This document shows positions 18,987 to 28,718 of a DNA stretch of 64,000 bases, piece after piece (position 1 is the stretch's first letter; each line of letters begins with the position of its first letter). Location: NCBI GenBank assembly GCA_030141605.1, contig JAQGDQ010002389.1:1-64000 (forward strand). The letters are read 5' to 3'. The notes beneath the pieces were generated by a model, which saw nothing but the letters and a program-made list of their open reading frames with translations, was not told the DNA's origin and searched no databases. The stretch comes from Tubiluchus corallicola. Lineage: Eukaryota > Priapulida > Priapulimorpha > Priapulimorphida > Tubiluchidae. The translations under genes and the position numbers were made by a program.

Positions 18987-20003
18987 ATGAAAGCATTAGT
19001 TTGCCATAAGCCCAATGATATATCTTATGTTGAAGTAGAAAAACCCACCCCACAAGCAGGAGAAATATTATTAAAAGTTGCAGCTGTCGGAATCTGTGGC
19101 ACAGATATCCACGCCTATTTAGGCAAACAACCCTTTTTTTCCTACCCTCGTATTTTAGGCCATGAGATCAGTGGCTCTATAGAAGCAGTAGGGCAAGGCG
19201 TTAAAAAACAAATTGGAAAAAAAGGAATTGTAATCCCTGCTATAGCCTGCGGCGCCTGCTCGGCTTGTCGTGTCGGAAAACCAAATTGTTGCGAATCGAT
19301 TTCTGTAATGGGGGTACATCAAGACGGTGGTTTCCAGGAATATATAACCGTGCCGGAAAAAAATATACTTATAGTACCGGATAATCTTTCCTTCTCTGCC
19401 TGTGCTCTGATTGAGCCTTTTGCAATCGCTGGCCACGCTGTGCGACGAGCAAATGTTGCGGCTACAGATAAAGTCCTTGTCGTCGGCGCTGGCGCCATTG
19501 GCATTGGTGTAGCAACTATTGTTAAATCCTTAGGAGCCGAAGTCATTGTAGCAGAAGTCTCTAAGGAGCGCCGAGAACATATAGAAACCCGTTGCCAAAT
19601 CTCTACATTAAATCCACTAGATGAGAAGTTTCAAGATATTTTAAAAAAAGCCTTTGACGGCGTTCTACCGAATATATTATTAGACGCTACAGGGAACAAG
19701 GATTCCATGTCAAACAGTGTTCATTATATTTCCCATGCGGGAAGAATTGTTTTTATTGGCTTATACCAAGGTAACTTAGAATTGGACGATCCTACATTTC
19801 ACAAAAAAGAAACGACCTTATTGGCATCCCGTAATGCCAATAAAGAAGACTTTCAACAGGTAATTGATATGTTTCAAACAGGAGCATTACAAGAAAAAAT
19901 GATGAAAAACCAAGAGTTTTCTTTTTCTACATTTGGAAACAGCTATCATAAAGATGTTGCAAGCAATCCCTGCCTTGTTAAAGGGGTCGTTTTGTTTGAT
20001 TAA
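18987..20003 (+). CDS. lgoD: Zinc-dependent L-galactonate 5-dehydrogenase-like enzyme
   Basis: Medium-chain zinc dehydrogenase of 338 residues. The closest family I recall is E. coli LgoD (YjjN), which oxidises L-galactonate to D-tagaturonate: shared stretches include GICGTDIHAY, QPFFSYPRILGHEI, ISVMGVHQDGGFQEY, ALIEPFAIAGHAVRRA and FHKKETTLLASRNA. Catalytic zinc ligands (Cys in GICGTD, the GHE pair) and four structural-zinc cysteines (CGACSACRVGKPNCC) are all present, as is the nucleotide fold VVGAGAIGIGVA. Its product would be the substrate of the divergent UxaB. Related RspB and other polyol dehydrogenases are the main alternative. Confidence 0.78.
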   Translation: MKALVCHKPNDISYVEVEKPTPQAGEILLKVAAVGICGTDIHAYLGKQPFFSYPRILGHEISGSIEAVGQGVKKQIGKKGIVIPAIACGACSACRVGKPNCCESISVMGVHQDGGFQEYITVPEKNILIVPDNLSFSACALIEPFAIAGHAVRRANVAATDKVLVVGAGAIGIGVATIVKSLGAEVIVAEVSKERREHIETRCQISTLNPLDEKFQDILKKAFDGVLPNILLDATGNKDSMSNSVHYISHAGRIVFIGLYQGNLELDDPTFHKKETTLLASRNANKEDFQQVIDMFQTGALQEKMMKNQEFSFSTFGNSYHKDVASNPCLVKGVVLFD

Positions 20004-20087
20004 ATTTATTGTTTTAGAGTAGTGATAAAGCTCAGAATGTAACTGTCTCACTATATATGAATCTATTGTTTTATATTGAAGCCATCC

Positions 20088-20945
20088 TTATACTGTAGCA
20101 ATATTCATATGAACACAGTGATTTTTAACTCCGTGACTCTGTAAATAATCACTGAAAACCGTTGTGACAAAAACAGAACGATGACGCCCCCCTGTGCAAC
20201 CTATTCCTATAATCATCGCATGTTTTCCATGAGAGCGAAAATAATCGATAGTAGATACTATCATTTTATTGGCTTTCTTGATAAATAGATCAAAAAAAGC
20301 ATCTTGTCGAATATAAGAGGCGACAGATTCATTCAAACCCGTAAGAGGGCGAAGAGTAGGAACATAATGAGGATTAGAGAGAAAACGCACATCAAAAACT
20401 ATATCGCTTTCTTGCAAAACACCTTTTCGATAGGAAAAGGAGCATAACTGAACAATGAAAGGATCCTTGTGCGCGCGTGCGTACATTTGAACAAGATCAG
20501 AAAGACGCGAAGGCGACATATCCGTTGTATCAATGATTTTATCCGCATGGTGCCGAATAGGATATAATTTTTCTCTTTCCAGCTTGATTGCCCTTTCCAA
20601 CAAAAAACCTTTTTCTAAAGGATGCGCATGCCGCGTCGCTGAAAATCGCCTGTATAATTCCCGATTGCTGCAATCTAAAAAAATCAGTAGAGGATGAAAA
20701 TGTTTATAAAAAGGACGCTGAGAGGAAAGAAGGTTTAAAATTTTATAGCCGGAAGAAATATTTAAACTGATCGCAAGCGGCATTGAGCCTAAAATAGAAT
20801 AAGGTAAATTCGGAATCAAAGCGGCCGGAAGATTATCAAGTATCGTATAGCCAATATTTTCAAGAGCATTTAAAGCACATGTCTTTCCAGCACCAGATAA
20901 ACCCATGATAAAAACAGGAGAAAAATTTTGATATTCTACGTTCAT
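20088..20945 (-). CDS. rapZ: RapZ-family nucleotide-binding RNase adapter
   Basis: P-loop protein of 285 residues. In enterobacteria RapZ senses glucosamine-6-phosphate and guides RNase E to the small RNA GlmZ; in alphaproteobacteria its partner is unclear. Walker A is GLSGAGKT near residue 15, FLDCSNRELYRRFSATRHAHPL is the nucleotide-binding domain signature, and the C-terminal domain has IGIGCTGGRHRSV, the metabolite and RNA-binding loop. Last gene of the long leftward hemC-rapZ block, following lptB directly. In many alphaproteobacteria rpoN, hpf and ptsN-type genes sit around here; they are absent. Confidence 0.92.
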   Translation of the reverse strand: MNVEYQNFSPVFIMGLSGAGKTCALNALENIGYTILDNLPAALIPNLPYSILGSMPLAISLNISSGYKILNLLSSQRPFYKHFHPLLIFLDCSNRELYRRFSATRHAHPLEKGFLLERAIKLEREKLYPIRHHADKIIDTTDMSPSRLSDLVQMYARAHKDPFIVQLCSFSYRKGVLQESDIVFDVRFLSNPHYVPTLRPLTGLNESVASYIRQDAFFDLFIKKANKMIVSTIDYFRSHGKHAMIIGIGCTGGRHRSVFVTTVFSDYLQSHGVKNHCVHMNIATV

Positions 20946-20989
20946 AAACGATTTCCAATAGATAAATAAATCTCTATCATACTCTTTTT

Positions 20990-21745
20990 TTACATTGTAA
21001 ACTGCTCGCCAAGATAGACCTGTCGAACATCTTTGTTTTTAATGATTTCCTCAGGAGGCCCTTCTGCTAAAACAACACCATTATTAATAATATAGGTCCG
21101 ATCAATCGCATTTAAAGTTTCTCGGACATTGTGATCCGTAATTAAAACACCAATTCCCCTTTCTTTAAGGTGGAAAACAAGGTTACGCAAGTCACCAACA
21201 GCAATAGGATCAACGCCCGCAAACGGCTCATCCAGAAGAATAAAAGAAGGAAAAGAAGCTAGCGCTCGCGTGATCTCTACACGACGGCGCTCCCCGCCAG
21301 AAAGAGAAATCGCTGAAGCGTAACGGATATGCGTAATAGAAAATTCAGCAAGAAGCTCATCAAGCTTTCTTTCGCGTTTGTAACGATCCTTGATATGAAG
21401 CTCCAATATCGATCGGATGTTATTTTCAACAGATAAACCCCGAAAAATAGAAATATCCTGAGGAAGATAGCCAATCCCCAAACGAGCACGGCGGTACATC
21501 GGCTGAGCGCTGATATCAACACCATCAAGAAAAACACCCCCTTTATCCGGCGAAAGAAGACCTGTAATCATATAAAAACATGTCGTCTTACCAGCACCAT
21601 TAGGCCCCAGTAAACCAACAATCTCACCTCGCTGAACCTGAATATTAACATGGTTAACAACTTGCTTATTACCAAAAGATTTTCCTAAATTAAACGCAAA
21701 TAAACCATTTTGCTGAATCGTCGGCTCATTGGTATGCGATTCCAT
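20990..21745 (-). CDS. lptB: LPS export ABC transporter ATP-binding protein LptB
   Basis: Cytoplasmic ATPase of the LptB2FG complex, which extracts lipopolysaccharide from the inner membrane. Walker A is GPNGAGKT, the signature is LSGGERRR, Walker B is [16 protein letters not shown] and the switch is TDHNVRET, all typical of LptB. The frame extends to a GTG at 21766, but the ATG at 21745 is preceded by AGAGGA and begins where homologues begin, giving 251 residues. Cotranscribed after lptA. Confidence 0.95.
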   Translation of the reverse strand: MESHTNEPTIQQNGLFAFNLGKSFGNKQVVNHVNIQVQRGEIVGLLGPNGAGKTTCFYMITGLLSPDKGGVFLDGVDISAQPMYRRARLGIGYLPQDISIFRGLSVENNIRSILELHIKDRYKRERKLDELLAEFSITHIRYASAISLSGGERRRVEITRALASFPSFILLDEPFAGVDPIAVGDLRNLVFHLKERGIGVLITDHNVRETLNAIDRTYIINNGVVLAEGPPEEIIKNKDVRQVYLGEQFTM

Positions 21746-21805
21746 TTTTGAAGTCCTCTTTCTCACAGATTAACGTAACCCTAAAACAATAACGACAGAG
21801 CAGAA

Positions 21806-22888
21806 TTAATTGACATCATCAAAAAAAAGAATCGCTTCTATCTTATTTTGGGAAGGATCTTTTTGTGTACCACTACAAGGTAATATATTAGTAGTTTCTT
21901 TTGTTATATCAAAAAAAGCTCTGCAGCCCCACAATTTACTTTTTCCACGCTCTATTTGTACATTTCCTGTTAATGTGATACTGTCTTCATAAATATTATA
22001 TGTTCCATAATCCGCAAAAATTATTTCTGCCGGAGAAACAATCTTAACATTATCAGAAACCTCAAAACGATGAATAGAAAATTGATCTTCCAATAAAGCA
22101 GGATCCGCAAAAGCTTGTAAATTGTCCGCGTAAAGTTCGTAAAGTTTATCATCCGCTTTTATATGATGGATTGCTTTTACATGGCCGGATAAAGTAATGA
22201 TGCCTTTTTCAATATCATATTTTCCCTGATCCGCCCAAAGAATCTTCTCTGATTCCGTCTCTTTGGAAACAATCTTAACATTATCAATAGCGTCAAAACG
22301 ATAAAATGAACGACCTTCTGTATTTGAATGGGAAAAAGCCTTCATTTCATCAGCGTAAAGAGTATAATCCTTACTATCAAGAGACGTTTTTCCCGTTGCT
22401 GTAATCACCCCTAAAGCACCATCATAAAATAAATGTTCTTCTGATTCCAAGCGCGCCATATCTGTCTCATAATAAATACCCGGCCCCTTAAGCTCCAGAG
22501 TATCATTCCCAATATGATACTCTCCCCAACTCGCTCCGGCTTGCTTGTCAGGATTGTCAAAAAAAACATCCTCTTCAGCGACTAATCGTGAAATCGCTAT
22601 CTTCCCGTCAGAAGCTCTCTCATACCAAACCGTTAAAAGAGAGGCTTGGATTTTACTGTCAGTAGATTCTATGATCGCATTGCCGCGTGCAATAAAAAAA
22701 TTCTCATTGCGCCGCCATTCAATACCATTATCCGCTGAAATGTTGATCGGAGAGTGAAACTGCTGGGGAAACATTTCAAAACTATAAGCTGGAAAAGGAA
22801 AGAAAAAAAATAAAACCGCAGAAGAAAAAAAACCTCCAAAAATAAAATATAAATAATTCATCTTATTTTCTAAAGCGGAAAAATACAT
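21806..22888 (-). CDS. lptA: LptA-like periplasmic LPS bridge protein, enlarged
   Basis: OstA/LptA-type protein, member of the beta-jellyroll bridge that carries LPS across the periplasm. A hydrophobic N-terminal segment (about residues 11-36) is a signal peptide or anchor. At 360 residues it is nearly twice the usual length near 180-200. The extra length comes from repeated OstA units: YADEMKAFS at 178 and YADNLQAFA at 253, DNVKIVS at 202 and again at 279, and paired GKYDIEKGIITLSG and GTYNIYEDSITLTG stretches, a period of 75-77 residues. Flanked by lptC and lptB, so the assignment is firm, but the architecture is unusual. It may span the periplasm with fewer protomers. Confidence 0.85.
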   Translation of the reverse strand: MYFSALENKMNYLYFIFGGFFSSAVLFFFFPFPAYSFEMFPQQFHSPINISADNGIEWRRNENFFIARGNAIIESTDSKIQASLLTVWYERASDGKIAISRLVAEEDVFFDNPDKQAGASWGEYHIGNDTLELKGPGIYYETDMARLESEEHLFYDGALGVITATGKTSLDSKDYTLYADEMKAFSHSNTEGRSFYRFDAIDNVKIVSKETESEKILWADQGKYDIEKGIITLSGHVKAIHHIKADDKLYELYADNLQAFADPALLEDQFSIHRFEVSDNVKIVSPAEIIFADYGTYNIYEDSITLTGNVQIERGKSKLWGCRAFFDITKETTNILPCSGTQKDPSQNKIEAILFFDDVN

Positions 22889-22903
22889 TTTGCTATTACC
22901 TAC

Positions 22904-23539
22904 CTACTCTTCATCATCAGGAAGGTTAATAGAAATTTTACTTCGGCCTAAAAGGTGAATATTATCCCCATTTTCAGTAATGTGAACACCTTCACCGTCC
23001 ATGCTGCCAATGCTGCTTTCACCAAGAACAGGCCTATTGCTAATGGCTTCACCGTCTTCGACAACAATAGAGGCTTCCTCTGTAAAAATAGAGTAGGGGG
23101 TTTCAACAGTTTCATAAAGAAGATTAACACTTCCCTTTAAATTTAAAACCTCATTGTCTTTATCATAAGTTCCTTCATTGCTTTTTAAAGAAACACGCTG
23201 GCCATTTTGAATCAATATATCCGCCTGAGGCTGAGAGAGCTCCATATCCTGGTCAGAATCACGAGAAAAATTGTGAACAAGATCAGCCTGAATTTTATAA
23301 TTATCCCCGTTATCTCTGCTACTGTCATACTCAGGATTGACCATTGTATGATCATAAGCCGTGTGTATCATCTTGCTGAATTGCTCATAAAGCTTTATTG
23401 AATTTCCCTGTCCATGAATCCAAGGCCATAAAAATATAAGAAAAAAAGAGCCTATAGCACTGAAAAATAAAAATGCCTTAAGAAAAAAAACAAAATGACG
23501 ATGCCAATAAAGTGTTTTCTGTAGCGCGCATATTTGCAT
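22904..23539 (-). CDS. lptC: LPS export protein LptC
   Basis: Bitopic inner-membrane protein that receives LPS from LptBFG and passes it to LptA. One transmembrane helix lies near residues 18-42, followed by a periplasmic beta-jellyroll with the repeated strand pattern (NEGTYDKDNEVLNLKGSVNLLYE, here read as two shorter motifs NEGTYD and LNLKGSV). At 211 residues it has a normal length. The overall match is to the family fold rather than to strong motifs; position between kdsD and lptA makes it secure. Confidence 0.85.
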   Translation of the reverse strand: MQICALQKTLYWHRHFVFFLKAFLFFSAIGSFFLIFLWPWIHGQGNSIKLYEQFSKMIHTAYDHTMVNPEYDSSRDNGDNYKIQADLVHNFSRDSDQDMELSQPQADILIQNGQRVSLKSNEGTYDKDNEVLNLKGSVNLLYETVETPYSIFTEEASIVVEDGEAISNRPVLGESSIGSMDGEGVHITENGDNIHLLGRSKISINLPDDEE

Positions 23540-23587
23540 AGATAATAAAGCCTGTATATCTTAAAATAATACCCCTCTATAAGAGTA

Positions 23588-24550
23588 TTACATAATTCCT
23601 GCTCTTAGACAATCATGAACATGTAAAATTCCCTCGGGAATACCTTTCTCATCAACAACAAAAATATTGGTAATTCCAGCCGTATTCATTATATTCAGCG
23701 CTTCTCCGGCCAAAGTATCCCGAGTCACTTTATAGGACGCTGACGTCATAATATCTTTAACAAGCCTCTCCAGCAAATCTGAAGCCATGTGGCGCCTTAG
23801 ATCCCCATCCGTAATAACGCCTGTAAGCTGCCCATTTTTATTGATAATACCAATACAGCCAAATCCCTTTTCCGACATGGTTAATATCGCATCCGCCATA
23901 AAAGTCTCCTCCTTTACCAAAGGAAGAGATGAGCCTGTATGCATCAAGTTAGAAACACGCTTAAAACGGCTTCCTAAAAGACCTCCGGGGTGAAACACAT
24001 GGAAATCTTCCGCAGAAAATCCTCGTTTTTCTAAAAGCGTGATCGCTAAAGCATCTCCTAACGCTAAGGTCGCTGTAGTCGATGTCGTGGGCGCCAAGCC
24101 TAATGAACACGCTTCAGGAGAGTTCGGAAGCTGCAGACAAACAGAGGAAGCTTCCCCAAGAGGGCTTTGAAGAGAAGAAGTGATCGCAATCAAAGGAATT
24201 GAAAAACGACGGCTGTAACTGATGACATTTAATAATTCCGGATTCTTTCCAGAATTAGAAATAACAATAAGCGTATCCTGCGGCGTAATCATCCCTAAAT
24301 CACCATGGCTGGCTTCGTTAGGATGAACGAAAAAAGAAGAGGTTCCCGTAGAAGATAAAGTTGCTGCAATTTTACTGCCAATATGACCTGACTTTCCAAC
24401 GCCACAAACAATTACTTTCCCGCGTGTCTCATAAAGAATATCCAGCGCCTGGATAAAAGAATCGTCCAGGTGACTCATCAAACATTTTAATCCATGAATC
24501 TCCGCTTGTAATACATTGCGAGCCACCCTTAGCATTTCTTGTTCCGTCAT
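23588..24550 (-). CDS. kdsD: D-arabinose-5-phosphate isomerase (KdsD/KpsF)
   Basis: Interconverts ribulose-5-phosphate and arabinose-5-phosphate, the first committed precursor of Kdo for lipopolysaccharide. An N-terminal SIS domain (residues about 35-180: VIVCGVGKSGHIGSKIAATLSSTGT, read as VCGVGKSGHI and TLSSTGT, plus HPNEASHGDLG and ISNSGKNPEL) is followed by two CBS domains (about 205-320). 320 residues, full family length. Gene order kdsD-lptC-lptA-lptB links Kdo supply to LPS export. Confidence 0.94.
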   Translation of the reverse strand: MTEQEMLRVARNVLQAEIHGLKCLMSHLDDSFIQALDILYETRGKVIVCGVGKSGHIGSKIAATLSSTGTSSFFVHPNEASHGDLGMITPQDTLIVISNSGKNPELLNVISYSRRFSIPLIAITSSLQSPLGEASSVCLQLPNSPEACSLGLAPTTSTTATLALGDALAITLLEKRGFSAEDFHVFHPGGLLGSRFKRVSNLMHTGSSLPLVKEETFMADAILTMSEKGFGCIGIINKNGQLTGVITDGDLRRHMASDLLERLVKDIMTSASYKVTRDTLAGEALNIMNTAGITNIFVVDEKGIPEGILHVHDCLRAGIM

Positions 24551-24597
24551 TAACTGCCTACTCCTCTAATCTTACTATAAAAGCTTAAACTTTATCA

Positions 24598-25197
24598 TTA
24601 AGTATTTCTTTCTTTATCTTCTACAGAAGAAGGCTTTTCAATCTGGCGAACCTCTTTAATTTCCGGAATATAATGTTTTAAAAGATTCTCAACACCATGT
24701 TTTAAAGTTATTCCCGCAGAAGGACAGCCAGCACAGGCCCCCAAAAGCTCAAGATAAACAATACCTTCCTTGAAATCATGAAAAACAATCTGACCGCCAT
24801 CCTGCTCAATAAAAGGGCGAATCCGCGTGTCGATTAATTCCTGAATATACGCTATGGTCTCTTCTGTATAAGAAGAAGACTCATTGGAAGAGGGGGAGAA
24901 GTCCTCTTCATGAGTAATCGTTTCACCCGATTGAAAATAGTCTGTCAAAATAGCAATCACCAGAGGAGTTGTAAGTTCCCAATCGCTATGATCTGATAAG
25001 GTAACTATAATAAAATTAGGATTGAAAGAAATATTTTCAACCCCCTTGAGAGAAAATAAAGCCACAGCAAGAGGCGTGTTGGCAGCAGAATCCTTGTCCG
25101 GAAAATTCATTGGTTGAACCTTTTCGGAAAAAAGAGGCTCCTGTGGTATAAATTTAAGTGTAGAAGGGTTCTGGGTTTTTTCAATTTGAATAAACAT
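24598..25197 (-). CDS. nfu: NifU-like Fe-S scaffold protein (Nfu)
   Basis: Carrier that receives and delivers 4Fe-4S clusters. The N-terminal Nfu domain begins FIQIEKTQNPSTLKFIP, and the C-terminal NifU domain holds the cluster-binding CAGCPSAGITLKHGVE. The ATG at 25197 matches the usual start (about 199 residues); a GTG at 25212 is also open. Position beside trpS and murJ is a conserved alphaproteobacterial arrangement, although the universal-stress gene often found between them is absent. Confidence 0.92.
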   Translation of the reverse strand: MFIQIEKTQNPSTLKFIPQEPLFSEKVQPMNFPDKDSAANTPLAVALFSLKGVENISFNPNFIIVTLSDHSDWELTTPLVIAILTDYFQSGETITHEEDFSPSSNESSSYTEETIAYIQELIDTRIRPFIEQDGGQIVFHDFKEGIVYLELLGACAGCPSAGITLKHGVENLLKHYIPEIKEVRQIEKPSSVEDKERNT

Positions 25198-25255
25198 TAA
25201 GCGATCTTTCACATCATATTTCTAAGTCAAACAAAAGAATGTATATTAGATAATC

Positions 25256-26266
25256 TTACCTTAAGGATTTTCTCTCCAGAAAGCCAACTGTTTTTTCAAT
25301 CTCTTCCAAAATAGGTTGCGCAATTTCTTCTGCTCTTTCTGCTCCCTGCGATAAAAGACCGTCTAAATAATCTGTATCTGTTGAAAGCTTATCCATCTCT
25401 CTGCGAATAGGATCAATATGTTCGATAAGAAGATCAACAAGAGCCTGCTTAAATGTAGAAAATTGCCCCCCAGAAAATTGATCACAAATCGCTCCTAAAG
25501 AAGCTCCAGAAAGAGAAGCGTAAATCGTTGCCAGATTAAGCGCTTCAGAGCGATCTTTAAACGCTTCTTCAGAGTGAGGAAAAGGAAGAGAATCTGTCTT
25601 GGCTTTTTTTATTTTCTGCTCAATGATATCAGGAGTATCTGTAAGATTAATACGTGAAAAATCAGAAGAATCCGATTTACTCATCTTCTTGCTGCCATCC
25701 CGCAGAGACATAACGCGGCTGGCTTTCCCCAGAATTAATGGCTCTGGAATAGGGAAAAAACTATCTTGAAAATCATGGTTGAATTTCTGAGCGATATCGC
25801 GCGCAAGCTCTAAATGTTGCTTCTGATCCTCCCCAACCGGAACATGCGTCGCTTTGTAAAGAAGAATATCAGACGCCATAAGAACAGGATAAGTGTAAAG
25901 ACCAAGAGAAACTCTTTCTCTATTTTTACCCGCCTTATCCTTAAATTGTGTCATCCTATTAAGCCAACCAATACGAACAATACACTCTAAAATCCATACC
26001 AAACTTCTATGCTGCGGAACATGACTTTGAACAAAAAGAATATGTTCCTTAGGATTGATACCCGCTGCTATCAGGCAAGCCGCAACTTCTCGAGTGTTCC
26101 TAAGGAGCTCACCAGGCTCCTGCCATACAGTCAACGCATGAAGATCAACAATGCAAAAAAGGCAATTGGTCTCTTGCTGAAGACTTTCCCAATTGCGAAT
26201 AGCGCCTAAATAATTGCCTAAATGTAAATTACCCGTCGGTTGAATTCCTGAAAACACTCTTCTCAT
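25256..26266 (-). CDS. trpS: Tryptophanyl-tRNA synthetase
   Basis: Class I synthetase that charges tRNA-Trp, 336 residues. The HIGH-like motif is [13 protein letters not shown] and the KMSKS motif is [10 protein letters not shown], with [22 protein letters not shown] (read as ASDILLY and VGEDQKQH) in the active site. No damage. Sits between murJ and nfu in the leftward block. Confidence 0.97.
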   Translation of the reverse strand: MRRVFSGIQPTGNLHLGNYLGAIRNWESLQQETNCLFCIVDLHALTVWQEPGELLRNTREVAACLIAAGINPKEHILFVQSHVPQHRSLVWILECIVRIGWLNRMTQFKDKAGKNRERVSLGLYTYPVLMASDILLYKATHVPVGEDQKQHLELARDIAQKFNHDFQDSFFPIPEPLILGKASRVMSLRDGSKKMSKSDSSDFSRINLTDTPDIIEQKIKKAKTDSLPFPHSEEAFKDRSEALNLATIYASLSGASLGAICDQFSGGQFSTFKQALVDLLIEHIDPIRREMDKLSTDTDYLDGLLSQGAERAEEIAQPILEEIEKTVGFLERKSLR

Positions 26267-26361
26267 GGCTTTTTTCTTATACTCCTGCTTGTTGAAAATA
26301 ATAAACGCAATCGGATGATAGTATACTCGTTTGGCTCTTAGAAAACGAGTAATAATATTTT

Positions 26362-27912
26362 TTAAGACCTTTTCTTTTTTAAGAACCCCCTCACATCAAA
26401 TGCCTTTGTCATAAAAATAGTCGCTACCCATATGATAGCTGCACAGGAAATTAATCCAAAAAGCCATGAAAAACGTACAACAGAAGAATGATGAGAGAGA
26501 TAAGAAACACTATAAGGCAAAACAGAAAAAAGGAAGAGCCCCATCAAAATTGTCGAGAAAAAAGATTTTCCTAAGCGAGACAATAAAAGAGAATCTGGGA
26601 AAAAATGGCCCCGCTTATAAAGAATAATAACAGCAATAAGCGTTTGCGCAGAAATAGAAAATGTCGTCGCTAAAGCAATTCCGCTATGGCCAAGAGGATG
26701 AATAAGAATTAAGTTTAATAAAAGATTAAGGAACATGCAGGCAACAGAAATCTTTGCAGGAGTTGCTGTATCTCCTCTCGCAAAAAAACCAGGTAAAAGA
26801 GATTTAAGAAAAATAGCAGATGGCAGTCCTAAAGCATACATGGCAAGAGCCATCGAGGTTGCCTTCGCATGTACAGATGTAAATTCACCATGCTCAAATA
26901 ACACTTTAATAATCGGCTCGCTTAATATTATCAAACCGGCCGCAGCCGGTAAAGAAATACAAACAGCAAACTCAATTAGGCGGTTTTGCGCATAAAGGAT
27001 ATCTTTCAGCGGCTTTGAGCTGTAAATCTGTTGCGATAATATCGGAAGAAGAACCGTTCCCATAGCAACACCAATAACTCCTAACGGAAGCTGGTTGAGC
27101 CTATCAGCAAAATATAAGAAGGAAATAGAACCAGACGGTAAAAAAGAAGCAATAGCCGTGTCAATAATAAGGTTAAGCTGGTAAACACCTGCTCCCAGAA
27201 GAACAGGGATCATCCTCTTAAAAAGTAAAACAATATCCGGTGTTATAGACGGTTTTGAAAAAATAGGAAAAAATCCCATCCTATAACAATTAAACGCCAT
27301 CCATGATAATTGGATGAATCCCGCAAGGCTGATTCCAAAAGCTAGACCGTGCCCAGCTGTTTTGGAAAAAGGAGGAAAAAAAAGCAATGCGCCAATTAAA
27401 CATAAATTCAAAAGAACAGGCGATAGCGCAGCTGCGGCAAAATAACCGCGCGTGTTTAAAATACCCCCCAGTAAAGACGCTAGCGAAATCATCAGAAGAT
27501 ACGGAAAAGATAAGCGACTCATCTCTACTGCAGCTTGCATACGTTCGGGATCTCCCATGGGAAATCCCGGCGCAATAATGGAAACAACCCAGGGCATAAA
27601 AATTTCCGCTAATGCAACAACACATAAAACCACTAAGCATAAAAAAGTTAACGCCTTGCCAGCAAATGATAAAGAATCTTTCTCTCCTCTTTTTTCAGTA
27701 ATCTCAGAAAAAAGAGGAACAAACGCGGGTGTAAAAGACCCTTCTGCGAATAATCGACGAAATAAATTCGGGATTCGAAAAGATACAAAAAAAGCATCCG
27801 CAATAAAAGTAGCACCCAAAAAAGAAGCAATAAGAACATCCCGTATAAAGCCAAAAAAACGACTTAATAAGGTAAAACTACTCACAGTAGCAAAAGCTTT
27901 TAAAGGTTTCAT
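26362..27912 (-). CDS. murJ: Lipid II flippase MurJ
   Basis: Multi-helix MOP-superfamily flippase that moves the peptidoglycan precursor lipid II across the inner membrane, 516 residues with about 14 hydrophobic segments. Family motifs are the N-terminal [32 protein letters not shown] and [24 protein letters not shown] (shortened here), and the central [12 protein letters not shown]-type segment, seen as [14 protein letters not shown]. Part of the conserved murJ-trpS-nfu order; implies a peptidoglycan wall is made. Confidence 0.96.
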   Translation of the reverse strand: MKPLKAFATVSSFTLLSRFFGFIRDVLIASFLGATFIADAFFVSFRIPNLFRRLFAEGSFTPAFVPLFSEITEKRGEKDSLSFAGKALTFLCLVVLCVVALAEIFMPWVVSIIAPGFPMGDPERMQAAVEMSRLSFPYLLMISLASLLGGILNTRGYFAAAALSPVLLNLCLIGALLFFPPFSKTAGHGLAFGISLAGFIQLSWMAFNCYRMGFFPIFSKPSITPDIVLLFKRMIPVLLGAGVYQLNLIIDTAIASFLPSGSISFLYFADRLNQLPLGVIGVAMGTVLLPILSQQIYSSKPLKDILYAQNRLIEFAVCISLPAAAGLIILSEPIIKVLFEHGEFTSVHAKATSMALAMYALGLPSAIFLKSLLPGFFARGDTATPAKISVACMFLNLLLNLILIHPLGHSGIALATTFSISAQTLIAVIILYKRGHFFPDSLLLSRLGKSFFSTILMGLFLFSVLPYSVSYLSHHSSVVRFSWLFGLISCAAIIWVATIFMTKAFDVRGFLKKKRS

Positions 27913-27957
27913 TGGCTTAAAATAACTCTCTATCCGATTTCTAAAATGCTGCTTTAC

Positions 27958-28716
27958 TTATACAATTTTTTCGCTTTTCCACAAAGATAAAGTGTGCAAT
28001 AAAGACTCTTTATTATGCCCTTCTATAATATAATTCCCTCTCCATGATATATCTTGTAAAACAGAATAGATTTTTTGGCTTAAACAAATAATCGACAGAG
28101 AGGTAGAATAGGATTGTAATTTCGACTGGAGAAAAAGAGACTTCCATATTTCCGCCGTGCGCGTTGAGTAAAAAAGAACAGAAATAAACTTTTCAGACTG
28201 CACAAGAGCAGAGAAATCAGAAGAAAAAGAGCAAGAAGAAATCGTGCGATACATACGATGATATCGATAAGAAATAGCGTGCGTTGAAAAATAAGCAAGA
28301 GGATTTCCTGTAATATGATAACCACATAGATGAAGAAGAATAGGGGAGGGAATTGGCTTTAAAAAATCTGAAATTTTCTGCAAAAGCATATCCTGATCAC
28401 CCCCCCCTTCAAAAACAAGCTTAAATCCATACGCAGCCGCCGCAGCCGCAGTCGCGCTGCTAACAGCAAAAACAGGAAGAGAAACAAGATGCCTTTTCTC
28501 TTCAGGAGAAAGCAACGCTTTTTGTAAAGCCCCCACCGTATGACGGCTTGTGATCATCAGCGCATCAATTGATAACAGAGAAGGAAAAGGAGCGCCAATA
28601 TAGCGTATTTTCATCATAGGCTCTAAAATTGTTTCATAGCCGGCTTTCTCTAAAAAAGAAGAGAGTATCCTGCCATCTTCAATCGGGCGAGTGATAATTA
28701 CGAATCGAGCTTTCAC
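27958..28716 (-). CDS. hemD: Uroporphyrinogen-III synthase
   Basis: Closes and rearranges hydroxymethylbilane to uroporphyrinogen III in haem synthesis. The family is weakly conserved; support comes from the N-terminal VIITRPIEDG, the DALMITSRHTV segment, VFAVSSATAAAA and HLCG followed by a loop, 252-residue length, and the position 2 bases after hemC. No catalytic residues are defined for this family. Confidence 0.85.
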   Translation of the reverse strand: MKARFVIITRPIEDGRILSSFLEKAGYETILEPMMKIRYIGAPFPSLLSIDALMITSRHTVGALQKALLSPEEKRHLVSLPVFAVSSATAAAAAAYGFKLVFEGGGDQDMLLQKISDFLKPIPSPILLHLCGYHITGNPLAYFSTHAISYRYHRMYRTISSCSFSSDFSALVQSEKFISVLFYSTRTAEIWKSLFLQSKLQSYSTSLSIICLSQKIYSVLQDISWRGNYIIEGHNKESLLHTLSLWKSEKIV

Positions 28717-28718
28717 AA

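Noticed and set aside
27452-27925. 157-residue open frame opposite murJ
   Set aside because: Antisense shadow of the murJ coding sequence; Lys/Ser/Ala-rich composition follows from the hydrophobic gene on the other strand.
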